Positions 23,542 to 34,280 of a stretch of 64,000 nucleotides of DNA are shown here, one piece after another. Source of the DNA: Dipteris shenzhenensis (taxonomy: Eukaryota > Polypodiophyta > Polypodiopsida > Gleicheniales); assembly GCA_047967505.1 (NCBI GenBank), contig CM106538.1; one strand, written 5' to 3'. Positions within the stretch are counted from its first letter, which is position 1; each line of letters begins with the position of its first letter. The notes under the pieces were generated by a model. That model searched no databases, was not told the DNA's origin, and worked only from the letters and a program-made list of their open reading frames with translations. The translations under genes and the position numbers were made by a program.

Positions 23542-24945
23542 GAGAGATGCACTCAGAAACTGGTAACCTTTTTGGCCGTACAAAGGACCATTGGGGAAGG
23601 CATTAGTGAAGACTAGTACTTAACCCTCACGTTGCTGGGGCATCTAAAAGACATTGGAATGTAAAGACATCTGAATCTATTGATAAGGCCAATTATTACT
23701 TGTTATCTACAGTAGTTGATGTTGCAATGTTCTAGGGTAAGGAGGGTTACAACGACTTGCTTATGTAAGCTGGTCCAGAAGGAAAAGTCCAAATGGAATT
23801 ACTATTTTGAAAAGATCTAGCAACATTTTCCTTAGGAGAGGGTTGGCCCTATCCTCAGAGAATATATTTCAATGGATGCTACCACTTAGAGATGTCTACC
23901 CAGAAATATCCAATGGAATGACAAGAGCAATGAAAATAGATATTTCTAGGATTGATGATTGCAATAGTTCTAATCCTATCTTGACAAAGTTTTGCGTTAT
24001 ATGCTAGTTCATCTGGTAGAATGAGATGAACTACTCACCCACCACACATACTGCCTAGGTTGCCAATAGTGATAATATCTCCTTGCAACATGCAATTTGA
24101 AATTCGAGAAATGTTGAACTTCCAAAAGTAGCATATGGCTATGCAGCAAAATGTTATACAAATCGAATTGTGTTCTTGAAATCAAATCCATCCTGCACCA
24201 TTGATCGTTATTATTAGCAGTGTAATCCAGTCCAGTCCCAACTTTCTGAAACTTAATGGCGGCTTGAACTGTCATCCCAAAATTACTCAGCCTTTTCAAT
24301 CTTCCTCATTCTAGAAGTCCCGCTTTTAGCATTCCTTTGGGCACCTGGGAGCGAGCTTTTGCACACGGTGAAGAATGAGGTGGAACCAAAGTCGAGAAGA
24401 GCAGCGCTATGAAAGAAAGGTTGCAACGAACTTTCGTTCGTTTCAACATGTAAAAGCACCTTTTTGTCAATTCAAAGGAAAAAGTAGTGCTAAGAGTAGC
24501 TCACAACGTAGACCATATTCTAGGATATAGCAATCGTTTGATCCCAAATCTTATCAAAGTTTGCGCTAGGATCAAAGAGATCAGGAATCAGCATCACGGC
24601 TGGAGTCTCATGCTGTCCCCAATATGTTCCCTAAGAACCCATAGTCGAATTGTTGGTGGATGGAGAAGCCATCTGTACCAAGAGTAAGTTTTTGCTAGAA
24701 GATTGGTCTCCATATATAAAATGTGGGCTTGTCACTACTACAACGACGCTCATAGATTCAAGAAGCTCATGCAATCCGACGATTCCGACCCTGAATTGAT
24801 TCATTAGAAAATCTGTAAGCAGGCATGTCATCAGCTCTAGATTTTCGGAAGGCAATGTACCTCGGATTTCTTCCAGCCGGCATGGTTACATATGATCTTA
24901 ACTTTTATGCCATTAACAATAGATCAGAGGCTCAAATCAAGTGAA
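23542..24945. other. Unassigned sequence
   Basis: Short open frames at 24009-24299 (minus) and 24487-24687 (plus) are not recognised. No LTR, TIR or simple repeat is visible. Confidence 0.3.
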
Positions 24946-25257
24946 CTTTCAGCCATAACCACATCGTGGGCACTTTGCCTCCCTCGTTTGAGAACCTTTT
25001 AACCCTCCAAGTCCTCGCCTTGGAAAACTATACCCTCCATAGGTGCTAGCTCACCTTCCTAGCTTGCCTTCTTTCGATCTGCCCAACAACTTCTGTTTTA
25101 GCATCTTGCCTGCAGAGATAGGCCATTCAGGCTCCTTGTAGCCCCTGGACCTGTCACGGACTTGTTGTCGGGCCCTTTGCCCATCACTCTGGGAAATCTT
25201 ACCGGTTTGAGATCTCTGAATTTGCAAGATAACCATCTACATAGTGATCCCACAGGA
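24946..25257 (+). pseudogene. Leucine-rich-repeat protein pseudogene fragment
   Basis: Three plant-type LRR units can be read on the plus strand. The first gives HNHIVGTLPPSFENLLTLQ then VLALENYTLH. The second gives LPSFDLPNNFCFSILPAEIG then PLDLS. The third, in another frame, gives LSGPLPITLGNLTGLRSL then NLQDNHLHSDP. They fit the consensus of receptor-like kinases and receptor-like proteins (LxGxLPxxLGNLTxLxxLxL). TAG codons interrupt the first and second units and a frameshift separates the second from the third. No signal peptide, transmembrane or kinase region was found nearby. In intact plant proteins such repeats sit outside the cell and bind ligands. Confidence 0.65.
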
Positions 25258-25689
25258 GTTGGCCAACTGCTGACTCTTGGAAACTCTAGATTTGGCTATG
25301 TGAACGATCTCTCCTACTCTATAGCCACATCCTTGGGAGCCGTGCTTTGCTGAGATTGCCACTTTTACTAATTGCACGGCTTTGGTTGGATCTCTCCAAA
25401 CTTCCTGAGAAGTTGCGCCGCTTTTGAGCGTTAGTTGTTGCGCGTAGTTGCTTTTGAGTGTTCCGCTAGCATTTTCCACGACAACACATGAGACGGCATA
25501 GAGGGTAAAGGATCTGTGGATCGAGTGATCATGTGTGGTGTCACCATGTAAGTTGCCAATGCTCGATAAAAGATGCCGGTGGAGTACATGCATTACTACT
25601 GAGGTTACTTGGACAAATCGAATAGCGACGAAGCTTGTCCTTCATGGCTAGACTTGCAACGGATACAGCACCTGTACACTTTCAAAGAT
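25258..25689. other. Unassigned sequence
   Basis: A minus-strand open frame at 25237-25593 overlaps the LRR remnant and has no recognisable domain. Nothing else is supported. Confidence 0.3.
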
Positions 25690-26475
25690 AATCAACGATG
25701 ATGAGCAGAACTGAGAAATTGCGCAACGCCAGAAGATTGATTCCAAGAGCCAAGAGTCCGGCCGATTAGAGCCAGAGAGCGAAGCGTCGATGCGTTACGT
25801 TCGACCACGCCATCGCTAGACCTCAACGGGAGTAAATTGAAAAGTACTACGGCCCGCTCACCCTGCAGACCCTTCAGACCATCCATAGGGAGAAGGAGCT
25901 TAAGGCCGACGTGTCCCGGATGAAACGCTAGGCCATCGAAGAAGCCAAGGCACGTAACACCAAGATCAAACAATGTAAGCAAATGGCCTTGCTTAAGGCA
26001 ACACTCGAACATCCAGGGCTAATTGACGGACTAACACTAGAATCAGCTAGGTTAAATGTCCAATTGCGCATGCAGGCGCTCGTGGATCTAGGAGCGAGCC
26101 ACAACTTCATCTCCCGCGAAGTATGGAAAAAGCTACATAAACCTTACTGTGGCTTAAGTATGCGATATCAACAGTCAAGTCTTAAGCACATTAGGATATG
26201 TGGACTTGAGACTAATGGTTGTTTGCCAGGTAGTAGAGATCCGCTTTCATGTTCTCCCTACCGAAGTGACAGACGAGCAGATGATATTAGGAAGGACCTG
26301 GTGCTACGTCGTGAGCTGCCAAATCGATTGGAGGGCTAGAACATCATCTCTCACAAATGGTGGGAGGACTTCAATAATTCCACTTTGTGAACTTCATCCC
26401 ACTCCCCCCACAGTACCACTACCTGCCAGAGGCAAGGAAGTTCTAAATGAAGGAGAATCTAAGGCCCCAGTGTAG
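25690..26475 (+). pseudogene. Ty3/Gypsy gag C-terminus and protease fragment
   Basis: A charged helical stretch (TEKLRNARRL, later HREKELKADVSRMKR and AIEEAKARNTKIKQ) leads into a retropepsin. LVDLGASHNFIS near 26080-26115 corresponds to the D-S/T-G-A active-site loop, with Leu at the Ser/Thr position. After a frame change the downstream flap-to-helix part reads FHVLPTEVTDEQMILGRTW and QIDW. The sequence then runs into a Thr/Pro-rich spacer. RT and integrase are not present downstream. The catalytic-loop change and the frame change make it inactive. Confidence 0.7.
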
Positions 26476-27013
26476 GAATTCGGTATTGCTTCTGAAGAAG
26501 GCCCAGTCTCAGATAGTACAAAGTCCTAACTGTAGTGGCAGTAGAGTAGCACCGCAAGTCACTCCGCCACCCCTACCATCGACCCAGAAATGCCATGAGC
26601 CTTAGGTGGAAGAAGCTATTCTTTCTGCTCAACACCACTTCAACAGTAATCGACAACTTGAAAAAATCAAAGTAGGGGAGGGGTCTCCAATCCTTGGCGA
26701 ACACCGACACGAGCAAACCCATCTAAGAGATGAGCTCGATGCCACCAATTGCCTCAACCTCTAGGGCTGAACCCACCACTCCAAGCATAGCGACCCCACA
26801 AGCGCTAGGTCGCCACAAAGCTCTTGGAACCCTAGGGCTACTACAAAGGCAAGCAGGCCACTTGGGTGCAGAAGTTTCATATAGCACCAAACAGGCGATC
26901 CCAACTTGTAGGGGGTCCAGAAGTTAGTAACACAAGAACCTATGTCAACATTGGATGCAGTACCACAAGAAGCTACCCTCGATCCTGTTGCAAAAAGCAA
27001 ACCCCCAAGCCCC
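26476..27013 (+). repeat. TQEP spacer repeat, copy 1 left part
   Basis: Low-conservation sequence following the Gypsy protease. It contains the phrase VTQEPMSTLDAVPQEA at about 26924-26975 and is cut by element D after the first GCCCC. It continues at 29725. Similar phrases recur at 52880-52950 and 62440-62800. Confidence 0.55.
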
Positions 27014-27311
27014 TGTAAAGAATAAGGGAGAGAGATAGGAGACTCAAGTTCAGCTTTCTTCACAACACACAAAAGAGAGAGGACACAAGGTTGCAGGGTG
27101 AAGCCTTTCTTCACTTTTGCACACAACAACCATACAATAGAAGAGGGAAATACCCTCTATGTCAAAACCTAGAATACGTGGTTCATATGTGAACCCAAAC
27201 CAAAAACATACGTGGTAGTCTAACTACACCACGAGTACAACTAACATAGGCGGTGACATAAATGATAGTCATCCAGGAGATATATCGGGGGTAGAGCTTG
27301 ATATCTCAACA
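27014..27311 (-). repeat. 3' LTR of element D
   Basis: 298 bp. The plus strand reads TGTAAAGAATAAGGGAGAGA at the left and TTGATATCTCAACA at the right. It differs from the other LTR only at one C/G position (TTGCAGG versus TTGGAGG). Confidence 0.97.
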
Positions 27312-27326
27312 CTCCCCCTCAAGCTC
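27312..27326 (-). promoter_or_regulatory. Polypurine tract of element D
   Basis: On the minus strand GAGCTTGAGGGGGAG abuts the LTR start TGTTGAGATATC. Confidence 0.85.
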
Positions 27327-28854
27327 AAATCCATCTCACGTACACCAAGCAAGCTCCTAAATCTGCGAAGCTTTTTGTTTGCATAGATTTCAGCCTTTGT
27401 ATATTCACGTGCCCAATGCACTTGTGCCATATCTCAATATCTGCAATGACACCTCTCCCATGCGCAAACATAGCAGCTTTCACCTCAGGCATATCAACAT
27501 CCAAGGTGAACATTCTGCCATTTTTGTTGCCTTTCGCAACCAACCGGCACTTATTTTTCAAGTCCTCAACAAAGCATCCATCAGGATTAAATCTAACCTA
27601 CAGACCTTGCTCAACCATCTGGTCTACTGAAACCAAGTTCTTAGTGATTTTTGGAACATGAAGTACATCTGCCAAGTACTTCGTTTTGCCATCCTGCATA
27701 GCCAATGGCACTTTACCAACCTGCGTGATTGGGTGCGCAGTATCATCACCTGTTTCAACATAACCTGGCTTATCCAAATTTCTAACATCATGAAACCACT
27801 CACCATGACTGGTCATGTGGTTAGAGGCACCTGAATCAACATACCAAACATCATTGCAAGCTGCAGCATCTCCTGACATGGAGTTAACCATATGCTGCAT
27901 CACAAAAAGGTGCTCATTTCTGTCGTCACCATGCCCACTTGATGATGCATAGTTGCTTTGCTGCAACTTCCCACTTTTGATGTCATTCTGCTTTTTATAG
28001 CATGTATTCTCCTTGTGTCCAGGCTTTCCACAATAATAGCATTCTGTGCTGCTATTTACTTGCTGGTTCCTTTGCCATGAACCACGGCCTCTTTGGCTCC
28101 CCCTGCCTCTAGAACTACCACGTCCTTCTCCATAGGACTGGTTTTCCTGTTGTTGCTGTTGGTTCTGATTTCCTGCACGGCCACCAAAACGGCCTCTTCC
28201 TCTACCCCTGCCTCTACCTGTATTCAAGTAGAAAGCAGTCTCTTGAGAAGTTGAGGTGGCTGAACCACCATTCCTTTGCTCTTCACTCAGCAAGAGAGCA
28301 ATAAGTTCCTGAAAATCAGGAAATGTTTCACGGACTCCAATGGATGTCCGAAACTGTGCATAATCTTTCCCAAGACCATTCAAGGTCACAGACACTAAGT
28401 CCTCATCATCAACAGGTGCTCCAATGGAGGCAAGAGAATCTGCAAGGCCTTTCACCTTCAAGGAATACTCATTTATATTCAGATTTTTCCTTTGCACATT
28501 GTGCAACTTCTGCTTTAGCTGCATCTTTCGTGCTTTGGTATTTGTGCTATACAGTTTCACCAATGTATCCCATGCCTCCTTAGGCGTCTCTACATCCTGT
28601 ATATGCACAATCATAGAATCTGAAATGCTAATAGACAGCCAATACAGGCATTTTCTGGCTTTTTCATGCCATTCTTTAAAGGCCTTCAATTCAGCAGGAG
28701 TGGGAGCAGTACCCAAAACTGGTTCTGCAGTTTCACCACTGATGTAATCCCAAACTCCCTTTCCCATAAGGAAGTTTGTCATCCTGAACTTCCATGCTTG
28801 GAAGTTGTTCTTGTCAAGCTTCTCACTGACAATGGTAGACAGATTCTCAGACAT
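27325..28854 (-). pseudogene. Element D gag-protease frame with integrase remnant
   Basis: Start ATG at 28854 (MSENLSTIVSEKLDKNNFQ), supported by homology with the gag starts of F, G and H. Gag runs to an Arg/Gly-rich tail (GRGRGRGRFGGRAGNQNQ) and an intact knuckle CYYCGKPGHKENTC near 28050-28010. Protease motif YVDSGASNHMTSH lies near 27840-27800. One TAG at 27598-27600 replaces Gln in QGL-Q-VRFNPDG; the same frame then continues through HKCIGHVNIQRLKSMQ. Near 27380 it is fused out of frame to the last codons of RNase H. Apart from that single stop, gag and protease are open, making this the best-preserved gag in the window. Confidence 0.9.
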
Positions 28855-29413
28855 TTTACAAATCACGAATTGCAACAGCAACCTGTAAACATAGCAAATG
28901 CCTCACAAGGGCAAATAGCAAAACTTCTGCAAAAAACCTCACAGGGGCAGATCTGCAACACTGACGAAAGTGGTCTTTCACCACACAGTCACTTCCTCGT
29001 GACAATTTTGCATCAACAGGCAACAGGCATGAATCTGCAACTCCCAATATCTCTGCACACAGGCATACGATGCAATTTCTGTGGCACCTTTCCACCGACT
29101 AGCCGCGCCGACTAGCCGCGCAGTGGTCGCACAGCGAAAAACAGGGTCTTTTTCTGAGTGCCTGCGAAGAACTTCCGCCTTCAAAACGGGCCCCGAAACG
29201 GCCTCAAATCAAAAAAATAAAGTCACCGCAGCATATACTATGCTCTCGCCACACCGCGAAGGGCCTCTCAATCTGAAACAATGCACTCCTACACTTCTGG
29301 CTGTGCTACCTGCAGAGATTTGCTCCCAAACTCGAAATAGGAAAGCAACACTGGTCCTCTTACCAGGACACCACAAACTTGGCTTGCTTTCTTGAGCTCC
29401 TTACCACGAACAA

Positions 29414-29426
29414 GGCTCTGATACCA
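29414..29426 (-). promoter_or_regulatory. Primer-binding site of element D
   Basis: The plus strand reads GGCTCTGATACCA directly before the LTR; on the minus strand this is a perfect TGGTATCAGAGCC. Confidence 0.92.
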
Positions 29427-29724
29427 TGTAAAGAATAAGGGAGAGAGATAGGAGACTCAAGTTCAGCTTTCTTCACAACACACAAAAGAGAGAGGACACA
29501 AGGTTGGAGGGTGAAGCCTTTCTTCACTTTTGCACACAACAACCATACAATAGAAGAGGGAAATACCCTCTATGTCAAAACCTAGAATACGTGGTTCATA
29601 TGTGAACCCAAACCAAAAACATACGTGGTAGTCTAACTACACCACGAGTACAACTAACATAGGCGGTGACATAAATGATAGTCATCCAGGAGATATATCG
29701 GGGGTAGAGCTTGATATCTCAACA
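29427..29724 (-). repeat. 5' LTR of element D
   Basis: 298 bp, one mismatch to its partner. It is followed by the GCCCC target copy. Confidence 0.97.
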
Positions 29725-30190
29725 GCCCCTAGTGTGCCATCATACCATGAATAGTGCAACTCAATGAGACGGTTGCCCAAGCCAGCGAGGGAGTAACACA
29801 AGAACATATGTCAACATTTGATGCAGTTACACAAGAACCTTCCTCCAAACCCGTGCGAGCACCATCAAAGGACGTCTTACCCATGATAGCACCTGCGGTG
29901 CTACCTGGGCATGAATTGCCTCCTACAGCAAGGGACGCGGTACTACAAGAACTTGTTTCTAGATTGATTGCAGCCACACAAAAACCCGCGTAACCTATCA
30001 CAAAAGGTTTCCATCCAAATGAACGCCACCGTGCCAACACACCCCTGACAACTAGGATGAGGCACAAAGTCGACTCATGCTCTACTTGGCTGATGACACA
30101 CTATATGGCCGTGCAACATTTGTCTCCATTGCATCCCACATAAGCATCAAGTCCAGGTCTAGGTGAGTCTATAGAGTAGGCATATCACCA
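29725..30190 (+). repeat. TQEP spacer repeat, copy 1 right part
   Basis: It continues the spacer after D. A 79-codon open frame at 29754-29993 contains VTQEHMSTFDAVTQEPSSKP and AATQKP. The end near 30140-30180 (CAAGTCCAGGTCTAGGTGAG) matches the end of the copy at 62930-62955, so the repeat unit has a reproducible right border. Identity is unknown; association with Gypsy protease suggests a retroelement linker or untranslated region. Confidence 0.5.
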
Positions 30191-30219
30191 CCTTCTTTTG
30201 ATGTCTTGACTGTGTTGAG

Positions 30220-30564
30220 CTATCCTAGCATGACATCTTGCACATTCTGCTTGATCAGGTGATAGGCATACTTATCTTTCTTATCCCATTGGGCTTGAGC
30301 TTGGGCAATGGCAGGACCTACTACTAGTGCGGAAACTATTTGTGTAGTTGTAGATGCTGTTGTAGATCCCGTTGCTGGTGCTATGACAGTAGATGGAGTA
30401 GAGCTACTTGTGGCTAGATCGGCCAATGGTCTAGGTGTAGACCCATTGACATACTCCCATTTGTCCTGAAGTACAAGAATGGTCTCCATTCGGTATTTCC
30501 ATGTGCCATAATTGGAGTTGTCTAACTTAGCAGATGCCTCCAGATTGAGGTTGTTGGTTGACAT
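30220..30564 (-). pseudogene. Gag fragment of another Copia family
   Basis: ATG at 30564 begins MSTNNLNLEASAKLDNSNYG, then WKYRMETILVLQDKWEYVNG, the typical N-terminal gag (UBN2-like) opening. A Thr/Ser/Pro/Ala-rich insert follows, then KYAYHLIKQNVQDVMLG before a stop at 30220. The family differs from B, D and E. No LTR, PBS or pol is recognisable around it. Confidence 0.75.
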
Positions 30565-31279
30565 GGTGCAAGAAATGTACTCAAAAGTGTCGTGAAAATC
30601 TAGAGCTGTATGAATCAATTGCAAATACACTGACTATGCCAAGTGAAATCTCTGAACTGTCGATGAAGATAAAACTGCATATCACGGCATCGTGCTCATC
30701 ATTTCAGCCTTGTAAAGCCTCTTGGCTATTCTCGGTATCATTGCCACAAGGCTGTGTGTGAAATCAAATGCTATCTGCCCACTGAAACAATCTGCAATGC
30801 CTTTGAACTCTGAAGTCTGCTCACTGAACTGATGAACGTAAGGTTTCAGGTAATGTAATGATGTGAAACCGTATGTGAGCATATGGACTGACTCCGAGTA
30901 GGTACTAGTCAAGAATTTCGAGCATGGCTTAGATTGGCAACTTGGGGAAATTCAAAGCATCCCCCCTATGGCGATCTAGTCTACTCTGATCTAGATCTAT
31001 ACCAACCATCGATCGATGAAAGAACAACAAATAATTCCTTTTCTTTTGTTCTTTTTAAGTGTTGGGTAAGATGCATCGATGTAGAGGCAAATGTGTGTAA
31101 AGAAAGTGGTTTTGCCATCGAGGCTCAAATGTGAGTGTTACTTGTGCCAAGATGTGTGTGTGATGTGACGAGCGCGTAGAGCACAAAAAAACGAGCGACT
31201 TTCCTTTTTGGAGCGCCCTCAAATTCTTCCTGGATCAAGTGATACGATGTGGTCTAGGTGGAAGGGCAAAAGGAATGCA
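30565..31279. other. Unassigned sequence beyond the gag fragment
   Basis: It may hold the leader of the 30.2-kb gag fragment, but no PBS complement is seen. Short open frames have no recognisable domain. Confidence 0.3.
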
Positions 31280-31545
31280 AATGGTGCTCAATGATGATGT
31301 GTCACTGTGGGTCACATGCAGTGATGATGTGGCATTGTGCCTAGCAAGAGGTGTGCCAATGAAGCTTGTGTTGAGGTGGCACAGATGATATTAGTAGATG
31401 ACATGGCAATGATGATGTGGCACTAATAATGTGGCAAATGACCTGGCAATGATGACGTGGTAGATGATGTGGCAATGATAACATGTGAGTGATGATGTGG
31501 CTGATGATGTGGTTGTGGATAAGAAGATGACGTGGTAGCCTCACG
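31280..31545. repeat. Degenerate GATGATGTGGCA repeats
   Basis: At least a dozen imperfect copies of (A)TGATGTGGCA or TGACGTGGTA occur at irregular 12-30 base spacing, for example near 31320, 31410, 31450, 31490, 31505 and 31545. This is a decayed tandem array. Confidence 0.7.
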
Positions 31546-31776
31546 GGGCTACTGACGTGGTAGTTGGTGGATGTGGCCACATGTTCAGATAAGGTGATGT
31601 GGTAGATTGAGGATGACCTGCCACGTGGCAGAAGGGTGACCAACCCTTTGTGATGCTGGTGAGGATAAGGTTGAGTGTGGGGTGCTAGGTGGCATTACGT
31701 GGGGCACCAAAATCTTTGATGATTCTGATGGAATCCTTGGGATTCTGTCATCTTCTCCCTTGCAGTCCGTGAGCTC

Positions 31777-32022
31777 CTCGGGGGGGTCACTATATATAAA
31801 CCCTCTATACCACCTGCGTTCAAGGCCTATTTCTAAAATCCCTTATTTGTAAATTTTTCATTAATAAAATGTACCCCTTTTCTATACAAATCTGTAAATT
31901 TTTTCCAAAACTATTTTAAATAGTCCCTTATGTATATTTATTTCTGTAAATTTTAGAAATAAAATATATCCTTCTGTTGAACTCACGTGAGAGGGTTACA
32001 TATGATGAGTGACCCCCCCGAG
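31777..32022. mobile_element. MITE copy 1 (CTCGGGGGGG family)
   Basis: A 246-bp AT-rich element has perfect 15-bp inverted ends, CTCGGGGGGGTCACT, and a perfect 8-bp target duplication GTGAGCTC at 31769-31776 and 32023-32030. There is no coding capacity. The reverse complement is about 92% identical by eye to the copy at 57113-57359. An 8-bp duplication is seen for hAT and a few other superfamilies, but the ends do not match the hAT consensus I know. Superfamily unassigned. Confidence 0.9.
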
Positions 32023-32110
32023 GTGAGCTCTTGGAGGAGCTTGAAGCTATCAGACTTGAAGCTTACATATGATGAGTGACCCCCCCGAGGTGAGCTCTTG
32101 GAGGAGCTTG
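31996..32110. repeat. Duplicated MITE end plus flank
   Basis: The 48-bp segment from TTACATATGATGAGTG through the MITE terminus, the GTGAGCTC duplication and GGAGGAGCTTG occurs at 31996-32043 and again at 32063-32110, separated by 19 bp. Confidence 0.9.
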
Positions 32111-32867
32111 GAGGACTCTCCTATAGGAGAGGATGGAGACGCTGCTTGAGGTGCTAGCTGAACGAAGAGGCAAGGCTAGAGCGTTGGAACAGCTATTCAT
32201 TGGAGTCATGTGCTTTGGAGATGGCACAGCGAATGAAGCTATCCAAGAGATCCCATGGGCAAGAGCCCTTGTAGTGAGCTGCCACTGGAGCTGGAAGTTT
32301 GAGGTGCTGTGAGTGATGGAGGCTAGTTGCTGTGCATCTCTAGGATGTCGTTTGTTGCAAGGCCTCTCAGGCTTGGAGAGCTGCAGAGAACTGGCTTGGC
32401 CGTTGATTGAGGGCTACAAGCATAGTTGTGAGCTATTGTTGCATAGGGCCGATGGAGCAAGAGCTCTACTAGAGGTTGTGGGCAGAGCGTTGGAGCCAAA
32501 TATTGCTTGGCGGTTGGCTTGCAAGAGCATGCATGCGCTTGAGTCGGGCACAGATTCAAGCAAAGATTCGAGCAGAGATTCATTAAGGCTGTGCAATAGA
32601 TGCAGCTGGGAGGACGTTGGCTCGTTTGAGGGTTGTGGGAGCGTGGCAGGCCATGGGTTGCAACGCTCTTGGATGAGAGCTTAGAAGCATGCTGCTGTGT
32701 GGGCCTCAGTAAGCAAAGGCTAATAGCCAACAAAGGCTGCTGTGCAGGCTGTAGCCTTCCGTATGAAGGCTTTGGTGTGACCTGCAGATGGGTTCGAGGT
32801 CTAGAGGACGTTGACGGACTGGCAATGGAGATTCTTGTGGCACGGTTGCTTAGTTGGAGGCTTGTAG
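32111..32867. other. Unassigned GC-richer sequence
   Basis: Open frames exist on both strands (32313-32684 plus; 32323-32733 minus) but neither shows a domain; one is probably a shadow of the other. GAGCTTGGAGG-like words recur. The solo LTR interrupts this sequence, which resumes after 33219. Confidence 0.35.
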
Positions 32868-33219
32868 TGTTGAGATATTGAGCTCCACTCGTGATATGCC
32901 AGGGTGACCATTGTACGTTTATGTCACCGACTTGTTAGCTACAGATGCGGTTGGTACACCACCCATGAATAATAGCTAGATGATAGCTATCCTTATGTAC
33001 TCTAGTTTGTGGCTCAGTTAGTATGCCATCTTAGTTAGCTGAGTTTGGTTTGAGACCCACATATAGGGTTCTTCTATTTCTTTGTACTAGAGTTCTTTTG
33101 GCTTTCACAACTAAGAAAAGGAAAACTATTTTCAGTCTCCACCTTTGTGTGTATTCCCCCATTGTGTATGTGAGAAAGCCGCAAGTGAGACTCCTTCCTT
33201 CTCTCCCACTATCTTCACA
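32868..33219 (+). repeat. Solo LTR of the main Copia family
   Basis: A complete 352-bp LTR runs from TGTTGAGATATTGAGC to CTATCTTCACA. It is not followed by a PBS and has no partner LTR or internal sequence. Flanks are TGTAG (32863-32867) and TGTGG (33220-33224), a 4-of-5 match for a target duplication. This is the product expected from recombination between two LTRs. Confidence 0.9.
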
Positions 33220-33224
33220 TGTGG

Positions 33225-33500
33225 AAGCCCATGTATGACGAGGCTTGCACGATTCGGCGTTATTTGCAGTCAGAAGTTGCTATAGTTGCCTACATTCATG
33301 AGTAGAGCTGGTTGTTGGAGCAAGAGCGCTGGCTCATCTTGATCGATCTTTGACGTTAGAGGGTGTCCCAGTGTCGTGGTTGTAGAAGACTAGCTTAAGA
33401 GCCTGTAGCGTTGATGGCAGAGGATTTTGGAAGCCTAAAGTGCTCTAGAGCTTAGGCTTTGTAGGCCACGGAGGGCGTTGGAGAGAGGCCAACTAGAGCA
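33225..33500. other. Unassigned sequence right of the solo LTR
   Basis: It appears to continue the region at 32111-32862. No gene is recognised. Confidence 0.3.
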
Positions 33501-33822
33501 TCTCTCCATCTCTTTTACAAAACAGAAACTATCATGACCCGAAAGGAACCAAAATGCTCACTCACAGTCATGAACTAAATCTTAGAAATTGAGAACTAAA
33601 CCTTACAGAGAACTCCTGAAATTCCCTCACTTTTCTCTCGAAATGAACACTCTCTCTCTCTCACATGGATGGAATTGTATGACAGAAATTTCTTTCAATG
33701 TGGAAGTTCTCTCAATGGAAGAGAATGAAAATGAATTTGCAATCACTCAAGAACTCTCAATCAATCACACTCTCTCATACTCTCAAGAATCACAATGCCT
33801 TAGCGGTTAGTGGAAGGCAAGG
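33501..33822 (-). mobile_element. Leader fragment of an E-like Copia element (J)
   Basis: This stretch lies just inside the PBS of the adjacent minus-strand LTR and should be its 5' leader. It is rich in CTCTC and lacks gag. The left border at about 33500 is approximate. Confidence 0.5.
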
Positions 33823-33836
33823 GAGCTCTGATACCA
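33823..33836 (-). promoter_or_regulatory. Primer-binding site of element J
   Basis: Plus strand GAGCTCTGATACCA, that is TGGTATCAGAGCTC on the minus strand, next to the LTR. Confidence 0.88.
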
Positions 33837-34108
33837 TGACAAAATATGAAGAGGGGAGAGGAGAAGAGTGGAGATGAGAAGAGAGGGCACAACTAGAGAG
33901 CACACCACAAATGACTAACTGTACACTAGATTTAGTTGAAAAAATAGAATATATACAAACCCATTTAGGGTTAGCGTTAGGGATCTAACCCTTTCCTTTA
34001 TAGCACTCTATAAGGTTGGTGCTATGCACATATGATCACGTGATGGTGCTATGCACACATGATCACATGATGTTGAGCATGAACTCTCAATAGCCTACAA
34101 TCCCAACA
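33837..34108 (-). repeat. 5' LTR of element J, related to E's LTR
   Basis: 272 bp. On the minus strand it runs from TGTTGGGATTGTAGGC to CTTCATATTTTGTCA. It shares long blocks with E's 3' LTR at 59570-59799 (GTGCTATAAAGGAAAGGGTT, GTGTACAGTTAGTCATTTGT). It carries a duplicated GTGCATAGCACCA-type block that E has only once. The rest of the element is missing. Confidence 0.85.
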
Positions 34109-34139
34109 CTAACTTTAGCATGCTCGATGCGACAGGCAC

Positions 34140-34280
34140 CCCCACTTCTACCACCTCAATGCAGATGTGGTGCAAGCCACCTTTGGCCTCCCAGTCATCG
34201 CCAACAAATACACTCAGAAGAAAAAGATGCCCAAGGCCCTCAATGAAATCTATAGATATGATCAAAAAAAGAGCAAGGGG
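34140..34280 (+). pseudogene. Unrecognised open frame, part left of element H
   Basis: In the frame ending KKSKG at the AGGGG target site, the plus strand reads VVQATFGLPVIANKYTQKKK then MPKALNEIYRYDQ. The same frame resumes after element H at 45375 with HIHYLEIIKLELEKLTRAL, a TAG, then WLTQVKHIDHQQ. The reading frame is kept when H and one duplication are ignored. I do not recognise the protein; it is basic and helical, possibly gag-like. Confidence 0.45.

Larger units (their letters stand above)
27014..29724 (-). mobile_element. Young, internally deleted Copia element D
   Basis: It has two 298-bp LTRs that differ at one base, PBS, PPT and a perfect GCCCC duplication (27009-27013 and 29725-29729). 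Internal length is only 2115 bp. Gag, protease and GAGpre-integrase are kept, but the integrase core, RT and RNase H are gone. The structure resembles plant gag-only non-autonomous elements (the TR-GAG type). The near-identical LTRs show that the insertion is recent, so an already deleted form was probably mobilised by helper enzymes. Confidence 0.95.

Noticed and set aside
31777-32022. TATATATAAACC near a MITE end as a promoter
   Set aside because: It is inside the MITE's AT-rich body and has no gene downstream in phase with it.
32313-32733. Long overlapping frames on both strands at 32.3-32.7 kb
   Set aside because: GC-richer sequence gives open frames by chance; no domain, start context or codon signal separates one strand from the other.
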